A stretch of 64,000 nt of DNA from Adiantum capillus-veneris (taxonomy: Eukaryota > Streptophyta > Polypodiopsida > Polypodiales > Pteridaceae), in NCBI GenBank assembly GCA_014529385.2, contig CM043962.1, positions 87,713,680 to 87,777,679 on the forward strand. The letters are read 5' to 3'. The position numbers and the translations under genes are program-made. This document shows positions 9,145 through 24,268 of this stretch, in pieces. Each line of letters begins with the position of its first letter. Position 1 is the first letter of the stretch. The notes beneath the pieces were generated by a model. It had not been told where the DNA came from, searched no databases, and saw only the letters and a list, made by a program, of their open reading frames with translations.

Positions 9145-10467
9145 AAAATCCAAGTAAGAGTTGAGGCTCGAGAACGACAACAACGTCTTAGACGCCAACG
9201 AGAGGCTAATCTGGGAATCACGCAAGCATTTTTTGAGGACACAGATGACGACTCATTAGAATCTGAGCCACCCCTACGATACCCAATTGAGCCAAATAGC
9301 CCCTATGGAAAAGTACTATACAATGCCTTATTAGATACGGGAGCTAAACACAATTTGTTATCCTATGGAGTTTGGTGTCAATTAGGGAAACCGACCCTAT
9401 CCCCGAGTACGACGCAAGTCAAGGGCATTAATAAAAAGAAAACTGCTATTCTTGGAGTCCTTCAGACCCTTGTTGTCTATGACAATGGAAGCATAGTGCA
9501 GAGGTTTCTTGTCATGCCCGCAGGAGCTATGGAAGGCAACGTAAACCTGGGACGCACGTGGATGTTGGCAACCAAATGCACTATTGATTGGGATACTGGT
9601 AGTGTCACGACGCGACCACCGACTCTTACCCCTATCATTCAAGAAAAGTCACCTACGTCGCAAACTCTAGCAAAGTTGAAGGATAGCCAACATTCACAAG
9701 CCAAGGTGGTTAACTCGTCTTTGCCGGCTACCCATGAATCTAGCACTTCAACACTTGTAGTTGCAGCAAGCAGTAATATTGCAAGTACTCAACCTGAACG
9801 ACCTAAGAGTACATATCAATGGGTCCCAAAGGCCTTACTTCCAACTACCTCAACCCTCCCATCCATTCCAAGAAAAAATTTCCCGGGAAAACCAAGAGCG
9901 CGCCCTAGGAGAGTCAAGACCAAATCACGATGGATTCCAAAACAACTATTAGAAGCCCAAGGCTACTATGATGGAAATGAGCAAATTTGGGTACCTAAAC
10001 GTAAAATGTGTCCTTCCCTATCGACAACAAAGCGATATGAGTCAAACAGTGTAACGCTAAAGCCAATGGCAGACCGTGAGAAGGGAAAGATCACAGAATG
10101 CTACACACCTAGTCCAGAGTTAGTTTGGGCTCCAAGGCAAAACCAATTTATTCCACCTAGCTCAGGAAGGGGGGAGTTCCATGAAGCTTCTAGCTCCTCA
10201 TGTAATACATCCATAGAGGTAAAAGCTTCTACACAGCCTCCATCTATAGTAGTGGACCTCCATGAAGCTACAAAAGAATCCACACCTCCCAGTGTTCAAG
10301 AATCATCTGATGAACCACTTCAAGTTCGATCCTGGGAGAGTACCTTACCACCCTTGCAACTTGATGAGGCACCTAGGGTAATAGAAAACTACTTGCAAAA
10401 ATCCTCACCTATTACCAACTGGAACAATTGGTTTCAAAGGGTGATGACATCATTTCAAATGGTATGA
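9145..10467 (+). CDS. Ty3-A post-integrase ORF with retropepsin-like domain
   Basis: The frame is open for 441 codons directly after the TAA that ends integrase and is in phase with pol, so an ancestral pol fusion is possible. Residues about 55-150 look like a complete retropepsin: 'NALLDTGAKHNLLS' (active-site DTGA at 9334-9345), a flap-like 'TTQVKGINKKK' and a closing 'VNLGRTWM' (9541-9564) followed by 'CTIDW'. The rest is a Ser/Pro/Thr-rich tail with repeated short motifs: YQWVPK, SRWIPK, 'YYDGNEQIWVPK' and 'LVWAPR'. A closely similar protease-like plus QIWVPK module occurs in NA-B at about 35700-36500. A protease after integrase is not the usual Ty3 order. Activity is inferred only from the motifs. 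Confidence 0.8.
   Translation, partial: KIQVRVEARERQQRLRRQREANLGITQAFFEDTDDDSLESEPPLRYPIEPNSPYGKVLYNALLDTGAKHNLLSYGVWCQLGKPTLSPSTTQVKGINKKKTAILGVLQTLVVYDNGSIVQRFLVMPAGAMEGNVNLGRTWMLATKCTIDWDTGSVTTRPPTLTPIIQEKSPTSQTLAKLKDSQHSQAKVVNSSLPATHESSTSTLVVAASSNIASTQPERPKSTYQWVPKALLPTTSTLPSIPRKNFPGKPRARPRRVKTKSRWIPKQLLEAQGYYDGNEQIWVPKRKMCPSLSTTKRYESNSVTLKPMADREKGKITECYTPSPELVWAPRQNQFIPPSSGRGEFHEASSSSCNTSIEVKASTQPPSIVVDLHEATKESTPPSVQESSDEPLQVRSWESTLPPLQLDEAPRVIENYLQKSSPITNWNNWFQRVMTSFQMV
10164..10174 (+). promoter_or_regulatory. PPT-like 11-mer, copy 1
   Basis: AGGAAGGGGGG is identical to the core of the terminal polypurine tract at 12494-12504. It lies inside the post-integrase ORF. Confidence 0.4.
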
Positions 10468-10474
10468 TCTACCC

Positions 10475-10488
10475 AAGGAAGGGGGGAG
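10475..10488 (+). promoter_or_regulatory. PPT-like tract, copy 2, after the extra ORF
   Basis: A purine run containing the same 11-mer as the terminal PPT lies just after the stop of the post-integrase ORF. It is followed by TG, as at an LTR edge, but the sequence beyond does not match the Ty3-A LTR. Confidence 0.5.
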
Positions 10489-10567
10489 TGTTTGTGGACA
10501 TCCATCATTCACTTGCTTCCCTTTCAACCTTTCTCCCTGACCTCTTAATCTCCGATCTTAGGGAATG

Positions 10568-10578
10568 TATATATAAAG
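10568..10578 (+). promoter_or_regulatory. Internal TATA box candidate
   Basis: TATATATAAAG lies about 145 bp upstream of the ATG of the small ORF, in a non-coding stretch after the internal PPT-like tract. It could drive a short separate transcript, which is inference. Confidence 0.4.
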
Positions 10579-10713
10579 CCTTATAGTCACAAAAACAAGA
10601 TAAAAAAGTAAAAGAGCAAGAGCCATAACACAAATCATAAAAACAAATTATGCACAAGAACACGACCCTTGTAATATTTGCACTCTAACCATCATCTATT
10701 TGCGTGTACAGAT

Positions 10714-11091
10714 ATGGCTAGTACACTAGAGTCATCCACTCCTGCCTTGGGTGAGAGGTACCCTCGTTACTTTTCACAAATATTTCACATGGTCTTTCCA
10801 GTGCTTGCATGTGAATGGGATTTGATAGGTACGCTAGCATGTGAGAGGAATTTTATGGAGTTAGAATGGCTGATACGTCTCTTGACCACGTCTGATCCAT
10901 ACTTAGTAGAGAGCGTTTCTCCCATTGCACAAGCCTACCCTTTTGACCAAGATGACTATAGGCGTCTAGTGACCTTCTTAGTAAACATGGGCACCTATGA
11001 TGAAAAAGAAAATTTACACGACTACACGGATGGCACATATGGTCCATGGATGATGACTTTGTTTATCTCGACGACGAGGATAGGGGTTTAG
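10714..11091 (+). CDS. Ty3-A small acidic ORF, unrecognised
   Basis: From the ATG at 10714 the frame runs about 125 codons and begins 'MASTLESSTPALGERYPRYF'. I recognise no family. It is acidic, with a Leu/Phe-rich middle, no clear signal peptide and no membrane segment. Near 11045 the neighbouring frame continues as 'MDDDFVYLDDEDRG...', so the original protein may have been about 20-30 residues longer and truncated by a frameshift. A CAG just before the ATG context (TGTACAG at 10705-10711) would serve as a splice acceptor, and a donor-like CGGTGAGTG lies in the LTR near 12963. In some plant Ty3 elements an env-like or accessory ORF occupies this position. I see no env features here. Confidence 0.45.
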   Translation: MASTLESSTPALGERYPRYFSQIFHMVFPVLACEWDLIGTLACERNFMELEWLIRLLTTSDPYLVESVSPIAQAYPFDQDDYRRLVTFLVNMGTYDEKENLHDYTDGTYGPWMMTLFISTTRIGV

Positions 11092-12493
11092 CCTTAGGGT
11101 TTCCCCCCAACCTCTACAATATCCTATTCCCTTGACTCTCTAGGGGGAGTACAAATAATTAGGTTAGGGTTCCTTATGTTTTTTGTTGTGTTCAATAAGT
11201 GTTGGTACCTTTTTCCACTAATGTGCCTCCTGGAGGTATTCCTTTTGTTTCCTAGTGTGTACAAGAGCGTGTTGCTATTAATAGGATTTGGACCTTCATG
11301 GAATCTTTATCTCAACTCACTCTTCAAATCAAGCGCGACCATCGACACAAACAGGTGTTTCTTATCCATTAGCATTGCCCCTTATCTTTTTTGCATCTAT
11401 GATTGTCAGCTTTAATTGTGATTGGTAGCCTAATATTCATCGCATTTGCTTAGTATCAAACATTTAATTCAATGTAATTTTTGTCATAATCACTTGTCTA
11501 GGTTTAAAAATCAAGCAATCCGACAAACTAGTTTGACCAAGTTAGGTGTTAGAAATCTTCTCTTAATACCATGGGAAATGCCTTCCTAATAATTAATGGT
11601 TACTTAGGTTCTTAATCCGATTTAGCCAACATTGTGTGAAATGTACTAGGGCTTTCTAGTGGGCTTGACCCTATTGACCTTTAACTTAAGTATTATAAAG
11701 GGAGTTTACTAGTGTGATGAGCCTGGGGAGGTGTATCAGTGTTATATGACCCCCCAAAGTTACAAAATTAAAATGCTGAAAATGAACAAACAAAAAATCA
11801 AAGTGCCACATTGTAAAATCTTAAGCTGGAAGAGAAATCTCAGCTTGATTTGGTACTTCACTCACATGTATTGCCTATGGTACTAGAGTCCTAGAGGTTC
11901 CCAGTATGGGTGCTTTTACTTGAAAAGCAAAAAACCCAAGGCATACAAAATAAGCACACACATCAAAATTGAATCACTGTGAAAAGACTTTGGGGGGTCA
12001 AAGAAAAAGTAATCAGCCAAGCGATGATTTCATGAGAAATTCCTTTTATGGTAGCTTAACTACAAGGTCTTCTAGATATAGCCTCTAGTCAGCCCTCGAA
12101 CATGAATACTTGGCTCTCGCGATTAAACAACTTAATTGACCACAGAAAATTAAGAAGCTTACCCATGGTATTAATATTCGGTCTCTAGTGCCTTTCGACT
12201 GGCAAATTAGCGACCCCATACTTGTTTAATTTTTTACCTTTACATCTGTTTATGCATTTGATTACATTGCAATTTAATGTTCATTGCTGACAAATTATTT
12301 GAAATTCTTTTACCAATCAATTTGTCTACCTAAAACTGCATATGCTTTTTAATCACTTATGAGAATGCAATTACTGTGCCAATGTTGTTTGATTTTGCAG
12401 TGACTGAAGAAGGCTAAGGACATTCATCTCAATGCTCTTCCACCTCGACGAACGAGCTTCAACTCAATAGCTTCGGAGGACGGAATCTACATC
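11092..12493 (+). other. Ty3-A 3' non-coding region
   Basis: About 1.4 kb lies between the small ORF and the terminal PPT. No supported coding region was seen. A short ORF at 11176-11415 has no recognisable motif and is not called. The only structure noted is the inverted repeat at 11747-12000. Confidence 0.6.
11747..12000. repeat. 254-bp segment bounded by perfect 14-bp inverted repeats
   Basis: TGACCCCCCAAAGT at 11747-11760 is the exact reverse complement of 11987-12000. The interior has no ORF. No clear target duplication is seen beside the arms. It could be a MITE-like insert or an RNA hairpin near the 3' end of the element RNA. Confidence 0.6.
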
Positions 12494-12506
12494 AGGAAGG
12501 GGGGCA
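12494..12506 (+). promoter_or_regulatory. Terminal polypurine tract
   Basis: AGGAAGGGGGGCA lies immediately before the TGTT that starts the 3' LTR. This is the expected site for plus-strand priming. Confidence 0.9.
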
Positions 12507-13093
12507 TGTTAACCCTCACGGCTCACGGACACCCCATCACCTACGACGGACATGTATTATGTATTTGGTAGAGTCAGGTACCGGGCTTGTTGGACCAATA
12601 GGAAAAGGGTAAGAGTGATCGCTGATGAGAGGCGCACTCTAACTGGGACATTCAAGGGATTAGTTGGCTAAGCATGGGCGCCCAAGTGTGAATGGGGTGA
12701 GCTCATATAAAAGCCAACTAAACCTAAAATTCACTTATTCTCTCATTTGTGCAATAGAAGAGTGCTCTTGCTCCATCTCCATCTCCATCTTCTTCTTCTT
12801 CACCTCCTCGTGTGTGTGTGTATGTGAGAGAGGGAGAGAGGGAGTGTGTGTGTGTGCGATCGAGCATTACGAAGGCACGACGGCGGCGAAGCGGTTGAGC
12901 GCAGCACGACTGCAACTTCTTCTTCATCGCGGCGAGGAATCCTCCACGGCAGGAGCATAGAGCGGTGAGTGACACACCATTGCCCTCTTTTGAGCTTGCT
13001 AGATTACTCTTGTTGTGTGCTTGGAGCCATTTGTGGCTCGCACACGGTGTATCGGCAAGTCCCTTGCTTCGACAGTGCGGCAAGGAGCGCACA
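12507..13093 (+). repeat. Ty3-A 3' LTR, 587 bp
   Basis: It starts TGTTAACC after the PPT and ends GCGCACA at the point where Copia coding resumes. It contains a TATA box at 12706-12712, a short (TG)n/(AG)n tract at about 12811-12850, and a splice-donor-like CGGTGAGTG near 12963. Its last 25 bases match the start of the window. Confidence 0.92.
12704..12719 (+). promoter_or_regulatory. Ty3-A LTR TATA box
   Basis: The 14-mer TATAAAAGCCAACT (12706-12719) is shared exactly with the candidate NA-B LTR at 23553-23566. It probably marks the U3/R boundary region. Confidence 0.75.
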
Positions 13094-13737
13094 ATATGGA
13101 AAATCTAGGCAGAAAGTATTAGGAAGGAGTGAAGCACATCTTGAGATACATCAAGGGCTCAACCAACAAGTGCTTACGCTTTGGGAACGGTGATGCATCC
13201 ATAATTGGATACATTGATTTAAATTATGCGGGTTGTGTGGACACTAGGCGATCCACATGTAACTAGGCTTTCTTGTTTGTTGGAGCGACAGTCTCTTGGA
13301 GATCATGTCTCTAGAATTGCACTTGTCTTCCACCATTGAGGTAGAGTATGTTGCAGTTTCTAATTCTAATAATAAGGAAGCTGTGTGGTTATCTCGTCTA
13401 GTGGGAGACCTTGGTATAGACCAGACTCTAGTGCTACATTGCGACAGCCAATGTGATTGTTTTGGCAAAGAGCCTAGTGTTTCACTTCAAGTCAAAACAC
13501 ATAGAGGTCAGATATCATGGGATATTTTTTCTAGCAAACGCATTGAGTTAGCCAAAGTTCACACAAAACCCAGCAAATGCTCTAACAAAGAGCTTAGCCT
13601 TAGAGCGGTTTGCACACTACATAGAGATAATGGGCATATAGTGAAGCTATGGTCATGCTTCACATTTTGTATAGTTGCACATAATATCCCCTACATTATT
13701 TAGCCACCTGGGCCACGTTGGACTTCAAGTGGGATAT
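13094..13737 (+). pseudogene. Copia RNase H fragment flanking Ty3-A
   Basis: Directly after the LTR the plus strand reads as the end of a Copia pol: 'KHILRYIKGSTNKCLRFGNG', then 'GATVSWRS', 'IEVEYVAVSN', 'EAVWLSRLVGDLGI', 'LVLHCDSQ' and 'ELAKVHTKPS'. Stops (near 13264 and 13313) and frameshifts break it. The part upstream of 'ENLGRKY' must lie left of Ty3-A, outside the window, so Ty3-A inserted into this RNase H region. A purine-rich 'AAGTGGGATAT' at about 13727-13737 is the expected polypurine tract. Confidence 0.85.
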
Positions 13738-13940
13738 TGTTAGGTTTTAGGCCAAGTTGCCGGTGGCTGGTGGCTGGGTGCCCATTCTTATCATTCTTTG
13801 GTTATAATGAAACAAAAAGGAGTGAGAATTTCTTCTTCTCTAAGCTCCACCAAACCCTGCTGTGTTCTCCTCCTTCCCCCTTCTCTCCTTCCCCCTTCTC
13901 TCCTTCCCTCTCTTGCACTCACCTCCTCGGTTCCCACACC
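13738..13940 (+). repeat. Copia 3' LTR fragment
   Basis: It begins TGTTAGGTTTTAGGCCAAG right after the purine tract. About 90 bases from its start match, in reverse orientation, the LTR edge at 37850-37939. The right edge is not defined. A C/T-rich tract at 13865-13915 leads into an unrelated gag fragment. Confidence 0.65.
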
Positions 13941-14290
13941 TTGAACCAAGCCCTCATATCCATGTCTCAATCCATGAATGATGATTGTAGAGAGTTAATT
14001 GTTTGATATCTTATCTCCATACATCTCTCAATCCATAAATGATGATTTTATAGAGTTCATTGTCTGACATCTTATCTCCTACCGCTATCAGTTGTTGATG
14101 TAAATTACTCACCCTCTTGATGAAGCTTGTAACATCCTCTCTTGGACTCCTCTTGGTCTTTGTAAGTTCCGCTCTCAAAGCCACTTGCCTTGAGGTGCTC
14201 TTAGACTCATACATATTCCTCAATGTGTCCAAGCCTTCTTGGGAGCCTTCACATCCATTAGATGGATGAGAATATTTTTTTTTTTACTCT
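13941..14290 (-). pseudogene. Copia gag fragment, reversed, with tandem duplication
   Basis: On the minus strand 14232-14160 reads 'DTLRNMYESKSTSRQVALR' followed by 'SPREDVTSFIKRVSNLHQQL', a UBN2-type Copia gag. The segment with 'MSDNELYKIIIYGLRD' is repeated by a 61-bp tandem duplication (13966-14026 and 14027-14082), and both copies are recognisably gag. A frameshift lies at about 14233. No other domains adjoin it. Confidence 0.75.
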
Positions 14291-15476
14291 TGAAGTACCA
14301 AAGTAGGTATTGTGAACCACCAAGATACACAATACTGAGACTGTGATGAAATTGTTTCCAAACCCAATGCTAAGTCTATAGATCCAAGTACAAACAGTGT
14401 GTTTCCCAGTTACAATACTCTATACATGATATTGTAATGCCTCACAATGTCTCTCAGCTATCTCTTTGTCTTCACTCTCTGCACTCTATCATTGCATCTC
14501 TACAACTAGTGTAGTACATATATATATATATGTATATATGTCTCTCTTCATTTTGAGCATATCTCATGGGTCCCTTTGGTAGGTAGCTTCTCCATGATGT
14601 GGGAAACATTTCTTGTTGACTTTTCATCAAGAGATCATGGTTTTATCTCTTGGTAGGTAGATTTCAAGTTGGTATGCTAGCTCTTCTTTGCAGTCTACTG
14701 CTCTGAAGGTAGCCAACTTGGCACCTTCACTAAAAATGGTAGGAGTAGAATTAGGATGAACCCTCTCACCAGATTGTAATCCATATTGGATAGAGCAACT
14801 TCTGTCTCTATTTCTTCAGGAAACCATGGCTATAGGTGGCTAAAATCACCCCTACAAATCTTCCTACTAGACCTCCTGAAATTTCTCTTGACTTTTAGGT
14901 ACTTCTAATACTTTACTACCCAACTTCTTGGTGATGTCTATAGACTCTATCCACACCTAGATCTAATGATCTAGATGGTTTTGACCATCCACAGTGATTT
15001 AAAACATCATGCCAAACCTTCATACCATCATGTACCCATGCCAACATGAATGAAACTTTATTTCTACCTTATTAAAAAAGATGCTTTGGACTTGAAATTT
15101 TAACATGTACTATAGTGTGTATGTGTTCTTGTGAGATTTATGTGATTTTTACTCTCTCATCTATTGTTGTATTTCAATTTTGATTGCTTCTACGAATTTC
15201 TAGGCAAAGGATCTTCAAGCTAATGTAAGCCTCTCACACTATTTAATAAGATTGTTGATGAGCACTTATAAGTTGTTTGATGCCGTATCTTGCAATTTAG
15301 GTATTAGACTGATGAACTATTAGTTGCATAGGATAGATCTCTTTGTTCCTAAGCCACAGGGTATCTTAACCAATGATTTGGGCATACTGGAATTAGGGTT
15401 AGAGTTTAGGATTGTTTTTGCATCTGCTCATTGTTGGAAGGATCTAGGACCATAGGATCTCCCATCCTAATTCTCT
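14291..15476. other. No recognisable gene
   Basis: This is decayed non-coding DNA. Apart from a short (TA)n stretch at 14519-14540, I see nothing supportable. Confidence 0.5.
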
Positions 15477-15800
15477 TAGTCATTCCTACAAGTTTGGTTG
15501 TATTTGAATTTGTTTGGCCATTGAAATCATGGTTCTGACAAGTGGTATGAAACTAGTCTTTTGTGATTTGGGATCACTTGAATGAGAGTATTGTAGCTTG
15601 CTTAGATATTATTTTCCAAGGATTTTTGACACATCCTTGTTGCCTCCATGCCATAGAGTATTGGATTGTAGCTTGCGTAGATATTATATTCCAAGGATTT
15701 TTGACACATCCTTGTTGCCTCCATGCCCTAGCCGGGTCTACTACATCCCTCATATTGGTAAAAATTAATGTGAGGTTCTTGCTAAGTTTGCACTAATATT
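15477..15800 (+). repeat. U5-like LTR-end repeat, copy 1 (plus)
   Basis: This is recognisably the same sequence as the reverse complement of 22210-22480 and, more diverged, as 24060-24225. Shared landmarks are 'TTGGGATCACTTGAATGAGAG', split here as TTGGGATCACTTG and AATGAGAG, then 'CCTTGTTGCCTCCATGC', 'CTACATCCCTCATATTG' and 'GAGGTTCTTGCTA'. In the other two copies a tRNA-Asp-like primer site follows, so the family is probably the end of a Ty3 LTR. No primer site is visible after this copy. Confidence 0.65.
15591..15735. repeat. 75-bp tandem duplication
   Basis: The block beginning TTGTAGCTTGC at 15591 recurs at 15666 with few differences. This local duplication is unique to this copy of the U5-like repeat. 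Confidence 0.85.
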
Positions 15801-22167
<6,367 letters not shown>

Positions 22168-22186
22168 GTCCCTAGCAACAATGCTA
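22168..22186 (-). promoter_or_regulatory. Decayed tRNA-Asp primer binding site
   Basis: On the minus strand it reads TAGCATTGTTGCTAGGGAC. Against the canonical TGGCGCCGTTGCCGGGGAC all six differences are transitions. It directly follows the U5-like repeat. Confidence 0.6.
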
Positions 22187-22188
22187 AA

Positions 22189-22480
22189 TGGTAAACAATT
22201 TCCCACCCTGTTCTAATTTTATCATAGAATTACAGAGAACCTCATAGTAGTTGTCAATATGAGGGACGTAGTAGACTTGGCTAGAGCATGGAGGAAACAA
22301 GGATGTGTCAAATCCCTAAAAAACAATATGTATGCAATTTACAATCTAATGCTCTCACTCAAGTGATCCCAAATCACCAAAGGCTAGTCTCAGATGCTAG
22401 TCAATCTTCACCATTTCAATGGCCAAACGGAATCTAGATACAACCAAAATTGTAGGAATGACTAAGAGAACTGTTTTACG
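22189..22480 (-). repeat. U5-like LTR-end repeat, copy 2 (minus)
   Basis: This is the reverse complement of copy 1 at 15477-15800 with clear similarity through its length, lacking the 75-bp duplication. The adjoining primer site supports its identity as the end of a minus-strand Ty3 LTR. The LTR start was not located. Confidence 0.65.
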
Positions 22481-23372
22481 GTCTTATTTGTAATTTTTTT
22501 CATTTAACTTTTTATGAGAATTTCAATTATAGTTGTTCTAAAGATGAACATTTAGAACACCTCAAGAAATATTTTGAGTCATTCCCCCAACATGCAAGAG
22601 GGTGCTACGATTGATTTCAACAGGGTAGAGTCTATTTTGAAGTGGCCTTCTCCCAAAGCTTTGAACTAGAGCTCCATATATTTTTGAGTAGGGCCTTGCA
22701 CAAAAGATAGATCTATTACTTTTGAGAGTAAGAAATTGGATAGAGCCCAACAAATTAAATTTATTTTGATGGTGGACACAAATTGTATACAACATACATG
22801 CACTACATAAGTGGAAGCACTACTTGTATATTGCAAAGTTTGCGATAGTATTTGAATGTACGTAGGTATAAATCGTGGTGAAATTAATCTTATATAAAAG
22901 TTTAGAGGGACAGATAGGCAAAGATCCTTCAAGCATGTCATTATACTCTACAATATTGTAAAGAACATTACAATGTTGTAGCTATTTCATGAAGTTGCAT
23001 GGTAGAGATCAATGCTCATCATTCCTAGCAATGAAAAATATTTTTTCCAAATCTTTTCACCTTACTTGTACGATCATAATCCATCAAATTCAACGTATGG
23101 AGTGATGTAAAAATGAAGGATCCTTCTCATTCTACAGATAGTGCTTTAGAGGACTCTACATGCACTTCCACTCTATCAAGTAATGAATTGCAAAAAGTTG
23201 CAAATTTTAAACCAAAGCAAGGTCCTTGCTCTACAAGGGGATGATAATTGAGCCAATGTCAGTTAACAGAAGATGGTAAAGATCGAAGCCTTACGAATGC
23301 ACATCGAAGATAAATATGAAGAAGCAGTGAAGATTGGAGCTACACACTTTTCACAATTTTCCAAAATGGCCA
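22481..23372. other. No recognisable gene
   Basis: Part of this is probably the rest of the minus-strand LTR. No gene, TATA box or edge could be assigned with confidence. Confidence 0.4.
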
Positions 23373-24247
23373 TGTATTGTAATTTCCCGATTTATTTAGA
23401 CATTGTGATAATTATAACGTGTTACGAGCTCAATAAGAGTTCCAAGAGGTAAAGCATAGGACATTTAGTGTACCTAGGTTGCAGATACTATAAGTGTGGA
23501 GCCTTAAAGGTCTTGGGCGCTGGACATTACACATTTGGGACCTTGGCTAAGGTATAAAAGCCAACTTTGTAAAGATTTTATTAAGTTTTGGATAATGAAT
23601 ATACAGCATGAGCTAATGGCACTCACTTCTCTCCTTCTCACACTTCCTACTGCCTCCCCGATTGTCACATTGTAGCCGCGTTTGTTGCATTGCAATCGTA
23701 AGTAAGAGCTCTAGCATTGATGTAAACACATCACAATATTTTGTAGTTTTTGACATCGCCGACCCGCGGCCTAATTTCATCATAAGTAGAAATTTACACT
23801 TCAAAATCAAAAACTAAGCATAGGCGGGGTATTGGGGCAACATTGCTAAGCATTTAGATGCATTCTGGGTCGAAAACGACTAGGTCAAAAATCCACTGTT
23901 GTTAATAATCGCGATTTTCGCACTTGACCTAAAGTGGCGTTTGAGAACAACATGTGTGCTTAGGTCTTATAAACTTGTCCTAGAAGTTTTGTTACGTTTG
24001 GATGTCATTTGATGCTGTAACGGATGTGATTTGTTTGCCGATGAGCGATTGGCTTTTGGTCATTTCAGTCACTTGAGTGTAGCTTGAGTTAGATGCGAGT
24101 TGTTAATTGTTTTCCAAGAGATTGATAACCCCTTGTAGCCTCTATGCACTAGTCGAGTCAACTTCGTCCCATGGATTCACAATTTAATCGTGGTTCTTGC
24201 TAAAACTGCAATAAGATACGATGGTGAGGCTAGACACGCGTCCCACA
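23373..24247 (+). repeat. Candidate NA-B 5' LTR
   Basis: It begins TGTATTG, contains a TATA box at 23553-23559 and ends TCCCACA two bases before a primer-site-like sequence. Its final 190 bases contain a diverged copy of the U5-like repeat. A partial TAATAATCGCGATT palindrome lies at 23903-23916. The left edge is a guess based on TG. Confidence 0.5.
23551..23566 (+). promoter_or_regulatory. Candidate NA-B LTR TATA box
   Basis: TATAAAAGCCAACT is identical over 14 bases to the Ty3-A LTR promoter core. Confidence 0.6.
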
Positions 24248-24249
24248 TT

Positions 24250-24268
24250 TGGCACCAATTGCCCGGGA
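24250..24268 (+). promoter_or_regulatory. Primer binding site candidate of NA-B
   Basis: TGGCACCAATTGCCCGGGA resembles the tRNA-Asp complement with three substitutions and one inserted base, and lies two bases after a CA end. Confidence 0.55.

Larger units (their letters stand above)
1..13093 (+). mobile_element. Ty3-A: near-complete Ty3/Gypsy LTR retrotransposon
   Basis: The order is 5' LTR tail, tRNA-Asp primer site, leader, gag, protease remnant, RT, RNase H, integrase, an extra ORF region, polypurine tract and 3' LTR. The first 25 bases match the last 25 bases of the 3' LTR with one difference, so almost the whole 5' LTR lies left of the window. RT-RNase H-integrase order places it in Ty3/Gypsy. 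The tRNA-Asp primer and the roughly 13-kb size resemble the Athila/Tat group, but I cannot assign a clade without a tree. Gag and pol carry frameshifts and six in-frame stops, so this copy is probably dead. It is inserted in an older Copia RNase H region, which resumes at 13094. Confidence 0.93.

Noticed and set aside
10714-11091. Envelope-like protein
   Set aside because: There is no signal peptide, transmembrane segment or cysteine pattern.
12664-13193. ORFs in the Ty3-A 3' LTR on both strands
   Set aside because: They lie within the LTR, show no conserved motif, and include the simple repeat.
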